Shown here in pieces: positions 18,102-24,990 of a stretch of 64,000 nt of DNA (the stretch's first letter is position 1; each line of letters starts with the position of its first letter). The translations under genes were made by a program, and so were the position numbers. Under the pieces are notes generated by a model. It did no database searches, had not been told where the DNA came from, and was given only the letters and a program-made list of their open reading frames with translations. Origin of the DNA: Actinoallomurus bryophytorum (lineage in GTDB: Bacteria; Actinomycetota; Actinomycetes; Streptosporangiales; Streptosporangiaceae); contig NZ_VFOZ01000001.1 of assembly GCF_006716425.1 (NCBI RefSeq), positions 1,550,001 through 1,614,000 on the forward strand. Reading direction: 5' to 3'.

Positions 18102-19070
18102 CTACGAACTCCCGGCCATGAGTGACGCTCCCCCGAGAGCGAAGCCGGGATCGACCTGGGCCTCGAGGTCTTCGCCTACGGCGGCGTTCGCCCACGCTCG
18201 GGCGTTCTTCACGTGGAACTCGATCGCCTGCCGGGTGAACTTCTCCCAGTCCTTCGGCTGCGCGTCGACCTCGGTGCGGAGCGTCGCCAGCGCGGCACGG
18301 TCGTGTTCGTCCAGGTCCTCGATGTCGAACGGGCGGCCCTGCTCCAGGCCGCGCACCGCCGCCGACTGCCCCAGGCAGCACAGGAGCGCGTCGCCGACGT
18401 GCTCGCGCAGGAAGGCCACGTCGTCCAGGCCGTGCACCTTGTTTCCGACCACCCGGAGCACGACGTCGTAGTCCTTGGCGTATTCGACCCACTGGCGATA
18501 GACGGCGACGCCCTTGCGCGTGGGCTCGGCCACCAGGAACGTCAGGTCGAAGCGGGTGAACATGCCGGAGGCGAAGGACTCCGCGCCCGCCGTACAGTCG
18601 ACGACGACGTAGTCCCCCGGGCCGTCGACGAGATGGTTGAGGTAGAGCTCGACCGCTCCGGTCTTGGAGTGATAGCAGGCCACGCCGAGATCCTCATCGG
18701 TGAACGGCCCGGTCGCCATCAGACTCGCCCCGGCCACGTCGACCGAGAGCCGAGAGTGGATGAAATCGTCGCCGCGCGGCCGCAGAAGCTTCGAGCCCGC
18801 GCCCGGTGGAGTCGTCTTCACCATCGCGCGCGGCGAGGAGATCCGCCGGTTGGCGCCGCGCAGGTACGTCTTGATCTCCAGCAGGTGCTCGCCCATGGCG
18901 GGGATCGCCGCCGCCTCGTCCTCGTCGAGGCCCAGCGCGACTCCGAGATGCTGGTTGATGTCGGCGTCGATGGCGACCACCGGCGCCTCGGCGGCCACCA
19001 GATGCCGGATGAACAGGGACGACAGCGTGGTCTTCCCGCTGCCGCCTTTGCCGACAAAAGCGATCTTCAC
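18102..19070 (-). CDS. P-loop ATPase of the CooC/MinD type
   Basis: A deviant Walker A loop GKGGSGKTT opens the 322-residue protein (start GTG 19070, ribosome site GGGAGGGA). Switch-type Asp residues follow in AIDADINQ and VVVDCTAGAE. The overall layout is that of CooC-like ATPases, relatives of NifH and MinD that help insert metals into enzymes such as CO dehydrogenase or urease. Here the clustered cysteines of CooC (CxC) are not obvious, apart from LLCCLGQ. A TGAAAAC-C-GTTTTCA palindrome 120 bases upstream suggests zinc-responsive control by Zur, whose gene is next. A metallochaperone role is inferred. Confidence 0.7.
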   Translation of the reverse strand: MKIAFVGKGGSGKTTLSSLFIRHLVAAEAPVVAIDADINQHLGVALGLDEDEAAAIPAMGEHLLEIKTYLRGANRRISSPRAMVKTTPPGAGSKLLRPRGDDFIHSRLSVDVAGASLMATGPFTDEDLGVACYHSKTGAVELYLNHLVDGPGDYVVVDCTAGAESFASGMFTRFDLTFLVAEPTRKGVAVYRQWVEYAKDYDVVLRVVGNKVHGLDDVAFLREHVGDALLCCLGQSAAVRGLEQGRPFDIEDLDEHDRAALATLRTEVDAQPKDWEKFTRQAIEFHVKNARAWANAAVGEDLEAQVDPGFALGGASLMAGSS

Positions 19071-19190
19071 GGTCCCTCCCGGCACGCCGGCACGGCGCTC
19101 GAGTAAACGACTACTCAGTGTGATGAGAACGGGCGAGCATCGCCACAGGGCGTCGCCATCTGTGGAGAACATTGCCCACTGTAGCGAAAG

Positions 19191-19205
19191 TGAAAACCGT
19201 TTTCA
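19191..19205. promoter_or_regulatory. Candidate Zur box
   Basis: TGAAAACCGTTTTCA is a perfect 7-1-7 inverted repeat matching the known actinobacterial Zur box pattern (TGAAAATGATTTTCA type). It lies between the end of zur and the start of the CooC-like ATPase gene, so the ATPase gene is the likely target. Confidence 0.6.
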
Positions 19206-19206
19206 G

Positions 19207-19710
19207 CTACTCGCCCGCAGGCCGCCCAGCCGCCCCAGCCCCAGCCCCAGCCCCAGCGGCAGCGGCAGCGGCAGCGGCAGCGGCAGCGGCAGCGGCAGCG
19301 GCAGCGCAATCGGGGCACACCCCGAAGACCTCCACCGTGTGATCCACGTCGACGAAGCCGGCGTCCGCCGCGACGCGCGAGGCCCACTGCTCCACCGCGC
19401 GCCCTTCGACCTCCACGCTCCGCCCGCACGAGCGGCAGGTGACATGGTGATGGTGGGCCCTGCTCGCACAGCGGCGATAGAGCGTCTCGCCGTCCTCGTC
19501 CCGGATCGTGTCGACCGCGCCGTCCTCGCTGAGCACCATGAGATGGCGGTAGACGGTCGTCAGGCCGATGCGTTCACCCCGGCGGCGGAGCTCGGCATGG
19601 ATGTCCTGCGCGCTGCGGAACCCGGCAAGGCTCTCGAGGGCGGTGGCCAGCGCCTCGGCCTGTCGTGTCCCGCGGACCCGAGTGCCCCGAACAGGCTGTG
19701 ACGTCCCCAC
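19207..19710 (-). CDS. zur: Zinc uptake regulator, Fur family, with polyalanine tail
   Basis: This Fur-family repressor of 167 residues has the DNA-binding part FRSAQDIHAELRRRGERIGLTT and the Zur-typical dimer region HHHHVTCRSCGRSVEVEG and HTVEVFGVCPDC. Two CxxC pairs form the structural zinc site, and the His-rich loop contributes to regulatory zinc. The sequence closely follows Streptomyces Zur, which represses zinc uptake and alternative ribosomal genes. The C-terminus is abnormal: after CPDC come 16-17 alanines and a Gly-Ala tail, encoded by tandem hexanucleotides. The GTG at 19710 is the only sensible start. Confidence 0.88.
   Translation of the reverse strand: MGTSQPVRGTRVRGTRQAEALATALESLAGFRSAQDIHAELRRRGERIGLTTVYRHLMVLSEDGAVDTIRDEDGETLYRRCASRAHHHHVTCRSCGRSVEVEGRAVEQWASRVAADAGFVDVDHTVEVFGVCPDCAAAAAAAAAAAAAAAAAGAGAGAGAAGRPAGE
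19233..19304. repeat. Compound hexanucleotide tandem repeat inside zur
   Basis: Four tandem CCCCAG units are followed by eight tandem CGGCAG units, uninterrupted. On the coding strand they read (Ala-Gly) then (Ala-Ala). Because the unit is six bases, slippage changes tail length without breaking the frame. Confidence 0.95.
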
Positions 19711-19946
19711 CCCCGCACCGTAGCAGCGCCGCCCCGCCCCTCCCCCGGGCCGCGGAGAGCCACCGGCGAGGGCTCCCAGAGAATCGGGTCATTCGCCGCT
19801 TAGGTCCAGGTGAGATGCGGACCGTACGGTCAAGAGAAGGCAAAGACGCCGTGCCCTCCCCGTACGGCCTGCCTATCGTCCGCGAGACGCATCGCTGACC
19901 GTGGTGCCACAGGTCAGGCGGCACCCACCCGCTGAAAGGGAGCAGG

Positions 19947-21146
19947 ATGTCACCCCCTACCACCACCTTCGCCCGATGTACGGCGGTCACGTGCCTCATG
20001 CTGCTCCCCTTATTCGTGCGTGCCACGCCCTCCACCGCCGCCCCGGGCCCCGCCGCCGTACCGGTCAGGCGAGCCTGCGCCGTCCCGACGCGCAAGGACC
20101 AGATGGCCTGCCTCGCGCTCGTCCGCACCGATACGTCCCACGGCCTGCGGCCGCAGGCCGCACCCGCCGGTCTCGGGGCGTCCGACCTGAGAACCGCCTA
20201 CGCCCTGCCCGCGGGCGGGTCGGGACGGACGGTCGCGATCGTCGCCGCCTACGACGACCCGAAGGCCGAGGCCGACCTGGCGACCTACCGGTCCCGGTAC
20301 GGGCTCCCCGCCTGCACCACCGCCGGCGGCTGCTTCACGAAGGTGGACCAGACCGGCGGTCACCACCTGCCGGCCGCCGACCCCGGATGGGCCGAGGAGG
20401 AGTCACTGGACCTCGACATGGTCTCGGCGATCTGCCCGGCCTGCCACCTCCTGCTCCTCGAGGCGAACCGGCCGGTCATGGGCGATCTCGGTACGGCGGT
20501 CCGCACGGCGGTATCCCTCGGCGCCGGATACGTCTCCAACAGCTACGGGGCGGACGAGCGCGCCACCGACGCCCGATCCGACGCCTCCTACTTCGACCAT
20601 CCCGGCGTCGCCATCACGGTGGCCTCCGGTGACGACGGGTACGGCGTGGAGTACCCGGCCGCCTCCCGGTACGTCACGGCGGTCGGCGGCACCTCGCTGA
20701 CCAGGGCGTCCAACGCTCGCGGCTGGAGCGAGACCGCCTGGAACGGCGCGGGCTCCGGCTGCTCCTCCTACGACGCCAAGCCCTCGTGGCAGGCGGGCAC
20801 CGGGTGTACGCGGCGGAGCATCGCCGACGTCTCGGCCGTCGCCGACCCGAACACCGGCGTGGCGGTCTACGACTCGTACCGGTCCGGCGGCTGGCTGGTC
20901 GTCGGCGGTACGAGCGCCTCGGCGCCGATCGTCGCCGGCATCTACGCCCTCGCCGGACCGGTGGCGCCGGGCTCGTACCCGGCATCCTTCCCGTACGAGC
21001 ACACCGGCGCGCTCAACGACGTCACCTCCGGCGGCGGCTCCTGCGCCCCGTCGTACCGGTGCACGGCGAGCACCGGATACGACGGCCCGACCGGGCTCGG
21101 TACGCCGCGCGGCGTCAAGGCCTTCGCCGACGACGGCACTGACTGA
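19947..21146 (+). CDS. Secreted S53-family serine-carboxyl protease (sedolisin-like)
   Basis: The exported protein has 399 residues: a signal peptide (residues about 1-32), a short pro-like region, then a sedolisin fold. Catalytic Glu and Asp fit EESLDLDM, the oxyanion Asp fits ASGDDGYG, and the nucleophile Ser is in GGTSASAPIVAG. A C-terminal YDGPTGLGTP segment is usual for S53. Members act at acidic pH outside the cell. The gene has a GGGAG ribosome site and stands alone. The large inhibitory propeptide of classical sedolisins is reduced here. Confidence 0.88.
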   Translation: MSPPTTTFARCTAVTCLMLLPLFVRATPSTAAPGPAAVPVRRACAVPTRKDQMACLALVRTDTSHGLRPQAAPAGLGASDLRTAYALPAGGSGRTVAIVAAYDDPKAEADLATYRSRYGLPACTTAGGCFTKVDQTGGHHLPAADPGWAEEESLDLDMVSAICPACHLLLLEANRPVMGDLGTAVRTAVSLGAGYVSNSYGADERATDARSDASYFDHPGVAITVASGDDGYGVEYPAASRYVTAVGGTSLTRASNARGWSETAWNGAGSGCSSYDAKPSWQAGTGCTRRSIADVSAVADPNTGVAVYDSYRSGGWLVVGGTSASAPIVAGIYALAGPVAPGSYPASFPYEHTGALNDVTSGGGSCAPSYRCTASTGYDGPTGLGTPRGVKAFADDGTD

Positions 21147-21177
21147 AAACCGGTCGCTAAGAGCGGAGGCAGCGGGC

Positions 21178-21429
21178 GCTCTGGTCGCACCCGGAGGTGT
21201 CCCCGCCTTCGGCTACTTCGACGACGACACCAACCGCCACGTGCTGACCGAGGTGCGCCAGCGCGCTCAGGCCGGGCGGGCTGCTCGCGATGGCGTCGGC
21301 CTGCTCACCTTCACCGAGCTGCGGGGCTGGTTGCGGGACGCCGGGTTCGACGAGGTCACCGGCCACGACGAGAACGGTGACCCGCTGTGCCCGTACAGCC
21401 GGCGGATGATCGTGGTCGCCCGCCGCTGA
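21178..21429 (+). pseudogene. Remnant of a class I SAM methyltransferase
   Basis: The frame reads APGGVPAFGYFDDDTNRHVL, which resembles the motif between SAM-binding strands in class I methyltransferases. It then jumps to LTFTELRGWLRDAGFDEVTG and ends RRMIVVARR, a typical methyltransferase C-terminus. The N-terminal SAM-binding half is absent and the middle appears deleted. No good start codon exists, so I treat it as a decayed fragment. Confidence 0.5.
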
Positions 21430-21464
21430 TGACACCGCGGCGGGGGGCCACACCCGGGGGTCGG

Positions 21465-22436
21465 TCAGCGGAACCCGACGATCGAACGCGGCGTGTAGTG
21501 CTCCTCGATCCGGGCGACCTCGTCATCGCTCAACGACAGCGTGAGGGCGGCCACCGCGTCGTCGAGGTGCGAGGCCTTCGTCATGCCGACGATGGGCGCG
21601 GCCACGGACGGGTGGCGCAGGACCCAGGCCAGGGCGACGTGAGCGGCCGCCACGCCGCGGGAGGAGGCGACCTGCGCCACCGCTTCGACGATCTTGCGGT
21701 CGCCCTCCTGGTACAGGGACTTGCCGAACTCGTCCGTCTCGCTGCGGGCGCTGGTCGCGTCCCAGTCGCGGGCGAGGCGGCCTCGTGCCAGCGGGCTCCA
21801 CGGGATCACGCCGATGCCCTGGTCGGCGCACAGCGGCAGCATCTCGCGCTCCTCCTCGCGGTGGAGGAGGTTGTAGTGGTTCTGCATCGTGCTGAATCGC
21901 GTCCAGCCGTGCTGCGCGGACGTGTAGAGCGCCTTGGAGAACTGCCACGCGTACATCGACGACGCGCCGATGTAGCGCGCCTTGCCCGCCTTCACCACGT
22001 CATGCAGGGCTTCGAGGGTCTCCTCGATCGGGGTGTGGTGGTCCCAGCGGTGGATCTGGTAGAGGTCGACGTAGTCCGTGCCCAGCCGCCGCAGGCTGTT
22101 GTCGATCTCGCTCATGATCGCTTTACGGGACAGGCCCGCGCCGTTCGGGCCCTTGTGCATCCGGCCGTGCACCTTGGTCGCCAGGACGATCTCGTCGCGC
22201 CGGGCGTGCTCCCACAGCAGCCGCCCGGTGATCTCCTCGCTGGTGCCGTCGGAGTAGACGTTCGCGGTGTCGAAGAAGTTGATGCCGGCTTCGAGCGCGC
22301 CGCGGATGAGCGGGCGGGCCTCTTCCTCGTCGAGCGACCAGGGGTGGCCGCCGCGGCCGGGCACGCCGAAGCTCATGCACCCCACGCAGATCGGCGACAC
22401 GTCCAGCCCTGTCGAACCCAGTTTCACGTAGTCCAT
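21465..22436 (-). CDS. Aldo/keto reductase
   Basis: The protein of 323 residues is a soluble NADPH-dependent oxidoreductase of the aldo/keto reductase superfamily, closest in pattern to the YghZ/YdhF-like group. The catalytic tetrad is present: Asp and Tyr in FFDTANVYSDG, Lys in LATKVHG and His in LYQIHRWD. Cofactor-binding features include the GKARYIGASSMYA strand and a C-terminal AAPIVGMTK segment. It is followed by a convergent methyltransferase remnant and preceded by a LysR gene on the same strand, 34 bases away. The physiological carbonyl substrate is unknown. Confidence 0.9.
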   Translation of the reverse strand: MDYVKLGSTGLDVSPICVGCMSFGVPGRGGHPWSLDEEEARPLIRGALEAGINFFDTANVYSDGTSEEITGRLLWEHARRDEIVLATKVHGRMHKGPNGAGLSRKAIMSEIDNSLRRLGTDYVDLYQIHRWDHHTPIEETLEALHDVVKAGKARYIGASSMYAWQFSKALYTSAQHGWTRFSTMQNHYNLLHREEEREMLPLCADQGIGVIPWSPLARGRLARDWDATSARSETDEFGKSLYQEGDRKIVEAVAQVASSRGVAAAHVALAWVLRHPSVAAPIVGMTKASHLDDAVAALTLSLSDDEVARIEEHYTPRSIVGFR

Positions 22437-22469
22437 GAAGTCAGTCTCTCTCCGCGCGCCGCCGCGGCG

Positions 22470-23402
22470 TCAACTCCAGATCGTCACGTACACCGGCGGG
22501 CGGAACCGTGACGGCGGAGAGCCGGTCCCCGCCGACTGCATGAGGTGCATGGCCTCCGGGGTGCCGAGGAAACGCCGGAACGCCCCGGCCGTCGCCGACC
22601 GCCGCTCGGACGTGAGCGTCGTCGCGTACCAGGCGCCGGCCACGGGAGTGACGGGCGTGGTCACCACGACCAGGTCACCGCGCCGCAGCTGCGGGGCGAC
22701 GAGATGGGCGAAGGCGGGCGCGACGCCGGCGCCGTCCGCGGCGGCGGTCCAGGCGGCCGTCTGGTTCGGGAACACACGGATGCGGGAGTCGGGCACCCGC
22801 AACCGCTTCAGCAGCCGGCCCGTGTCGCTCTCGTCGTCGGTGCCGGCCGGGTCGACCAGCCAGATCACGTCACTGCGCAGCGGTCTGCGCCCGGACCCGA
22901 CGACGATCAGCTTCGTCCGCAGGACCGGCTCGCTGACCAGGCTCGGGTCCGTACGCAGGGGGGGTCCGAGCGCGAGGTCGCTCAGGCGGTTCGCGACGAG
23001 CACGGCCATCTCGTCGGTGGCGGCCACCCCGGCGGAGCCGTCGACCTTCCTGGCGGACCTCGTGACGAAGGCGTCGATGAGCGGGCCGCTGACGAACTCG
23101 GCGATGGTGCTGCTGGCCACGATCCGCAGCGGCTCCGGCGCTCCCTGCGCCGCGCGTACGGTCGCCTCCGCCTCGGCACCCAACGCCACCATCTGGGAGG
23201 CGATGCCCAGCAGCCGGGTGCCGCCCGGGGTGAGGGTCATGCCCGACGGGCCGCGGGTGACGAGCGGGTCGCCGAGATGCTGACGCAGGGCACTGAGTGC
23301 CTGCGAGACCGCGGGCTCGCTCACGTCGAGGGTGCGTGCCGCCGCCTTCACCGAGCCCAGCCGGGCGACCAGCACGAAAACGCTCAGCTGCGTCAGGGTC
23401 AC
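22470..23402 (-). CDS. LysR-family transcriptional regulator, probable regulator of the divergent CO dehydrogenase operon
   Basis: The LysR-type protein of 310 residues has an N-terminal winged helix (TLTQLSVFVLVARLGSVKAA to PAVSQALSALRQHLGDPL) and a periplasmic-binding-like effector domain (about residues 90-300). It starts with GTG at 23402, 145 bases from the divergent coxM start. That spacing and divergence are the classical arrangement for LysR control of the neighbouring operon. The intergenic region contains GGATCGATTATCC, a partial dyad that may be part of its site. The effector is unknown. Confidence 0.85.
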   Translation of the reverse strand: MTLTQLSVFVLVARLGSVKAAARTLDVSEPAVSQALSALRQHLGDPLVTRGPSGMTLTPGGTRLLGIASQMVALGAEAEATVRAAQGAPEPLRIVASSTIAEFVSGPLIDAFVTRSARKVDGSAGVAATDEMAVLVANRLSDLALGPPLRTDPSLVSEPVLRTKLIVVGSGRRPLRSDVIWLVDPAGTDDESDTGRLLKRLRVPDSRIRVFPNQTAAWTAAADGAGVAPAFAHLVAPQLRRGDLVVVTTPVTPVAGAWYATTLTSERRSATAGAFRRFLGTPEAMHLMQSAGTGSPPSRFRPPVYVTIWS

Positions 23403-23547
23403 GAACGTCAGTGTGAACCCTCCGTGGCCTGGTTGTTAAGGGATCGATTATCCGGATGTTGTGCGTGTGCCCCTCTAGGGGCGAAGCTCATGACGACGCG
23501 CCCCGCGGCGGTGAACGCTGCCGTGGCACAGATCCCTGGGGAGGGCC

Positions 23548-24435
23548 ATGCAGGTTCCCTCGCATTTCGAGTACGAGCGGGCGGCCGATGTCGAGGAGGC
23601 GCTCGCGCTACTCGCGAGGTACGGACCCGAGGCGCGCGTGCTCGCCGGGGGCCACAGCCTGTTGCCCATGATGAAGCTACGGCTCGCCGCGCCGGACGCC
23701 CTGATCGACATCAACGACGTCAGTGAGCTGTCCTACATCCGCGTCGAGCGCGACGAGCTGCTCGTGGGCGCGCTCGTACGCCACGCGGAGCTGCTCGACT
23801 CGCCTCTCGCCGCCGAGCATTTCCCGATCTTCGGTGATGCCGAACGCGTCATCGCGGATCCGCTCGTACGCAACCGCGGCACCATCGGCGGGTCGCTCTG
23901 CCAGGCCGATCCGTCCGAGGACCTGTCCGCCGCGTTCGCCGCGGTACGGGCGTCGGCCGTCATCCGGAACGCCGAGGGCAGCCGTACGGTGCCGTTGCGC
24001 GAGTTCCACGTCGGCCCGTACCAGACGGTGGTCGGCGACGGTGAGCTGCTGACGGAGTTCCGGGTGCCGATCAGACCCGGGGCAGGCGGGGGGCGGGGAC
24101 GACACGGCAGCGCGTACGAGAAGGTGGACCGGCGGGCCGGCGACTGGGCGCTCGCGGCGGCCGGGGCAGCCATCTGGCTGGACGGCGGAAAGGTCGCCGA
24201 TGTCGGCATCGGCCTGACCGCCGTGGGCGCCAGGCACTTCGTCGCCGCCGAGGCGGAGGACTACCTTCGCGGACGCCCCGCCGACGACGAGTCCTTCGCC
24301 CAGGCCGGGCGGATCGCGGCCGAGCACTGCGAGCCGTCGGCCGACCAGCGCGGGCCGGCCGACTACAAACGGCATCTCGCCGGCGAGCTCACCACACGAG
24401 CGCTGCGGCGTGCGGCGGAAAGAGCGCGGACATGA
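23548..24435 (+). CDS. coxM: Carbon monoxide dehydrogenase medium (FAD) subunit
   Basis: The FAD-binding subunit of a molybdenum hydroxylase has 295 residues. The FAD motifs AGGHSLLPMM (about residue 32) and NRGTIGGSLCQADPSED (about 109) are present, and the C-terminal CO_deh_flav_C domain follows from residue about 185. It passes electrons from the [2Fe-2S] subunit to the membrane quinone pool. It is first of three genes in the order M-S-L, which is the order of form I CO dehydrogenase operons. The stop overlaps the coxS start (ATGA). Confidence 0.88.
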   Translation: MQVPSHFEYERAADVEEALALLARYGPEARVLAGGHSLLPMMKLRLAAPDALIDINDVSELSYIRVERDELLVGALVRHAELLDSPLAAEHFPIFGDAERVIADPLVRNRGTIGGSLCQADPSEDLSAAFAAVRASAVIRNAEGSRTVPLREFHVGPYQTVVGDGELLTEFRVPIRPGAGGGRGRHGSAYEKVDRRAGDWALAAAGAAIWLDGGKVADVGIGLTAVGARHFVAAEAEDYLRGRPADDESFAQAGRIAAEHCEPSADQRGPADYKRHLAGELTTRALRRAAERART

Positions 24436-24926
24436 AGATCACGGTCACCGTGAACGGCGAGGAGTACGAGCGTGACGTGGAGCCCCGGCTGCTGCTGGTC
24501 CACTTCCTGCGCGACGATCTGGACCTGACCGGCACCCACTGGGGCTGCGACACCTCCAACTGCGGTGTCTGTGCCGTGTGGCTCGACGGCGTGCCGGTGA
24601 AGTCGTGCACCGTGCTGGCGGTCATGGCGGACGGCAAGAACGTCCGCACCGTCGAGGACCTGGAGCGTGACGGTGAGCTCGATCCGGTGCAGAAGGGGTT
24701 CACCGAGTGCCACGGCCTGCAATGCGGCTTCTGCACCCCGGGCATGCTGATGACCTCGCGCTGGCTGCTGGACCACAACCCCGATCCCTCCGACGAGGAG
24801 ATCCGGGTGGCGATCTCCGGTCAGCTGTGCCGCTGCACCGGCTACGAGAACATCGTGCGGTCCGTACGCTGGGCCGCCGAGCATCCGACCACGTGGGACC
24901 TGCAGGAGCCGGACGTGACCGTATGA
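24432..24926 (+). CDS. coxS: Carbon monoxide dehydrogenase small ([2Fe-2S]) subunit
   Basis: The protein of 164 residues carries two [2Fe-2S] clusters: a plant-ferredoxin-type site in HWGCDTSNCGVCAVW, and a helical-domain site in CHGLQCGFCTPGM and CRCTGYENI. This is the standard small subunit of xanthine oxidase family enzymes; it relays electrons from the Mo site to FAD. It is translationally coupled to coxM by ATGA and followed by coxL after 64 bases. Confidence 0.9.
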   Translation: MKITVTVNGEEYERDVEPRLLLVHFLRDDLDLTGTHWGCDTSNCGVCAVWLDGVPVKSCTVLAVMADGKNVRTVEDLERDGELDPVQKGFTECHGLQCGFCTPGMLMTSRWLLDHNPDPSDEEIRVAISGQLCRCTGYENIVRSVRWAAEHPTTWDLQEPDVTV

Positions 24927-24990
24927 CCGAGCGAAGCGAGGGAATCGGCAAGCACAGCACCCTGGTCACTTTTCCGACGCAGGAGGCCAC

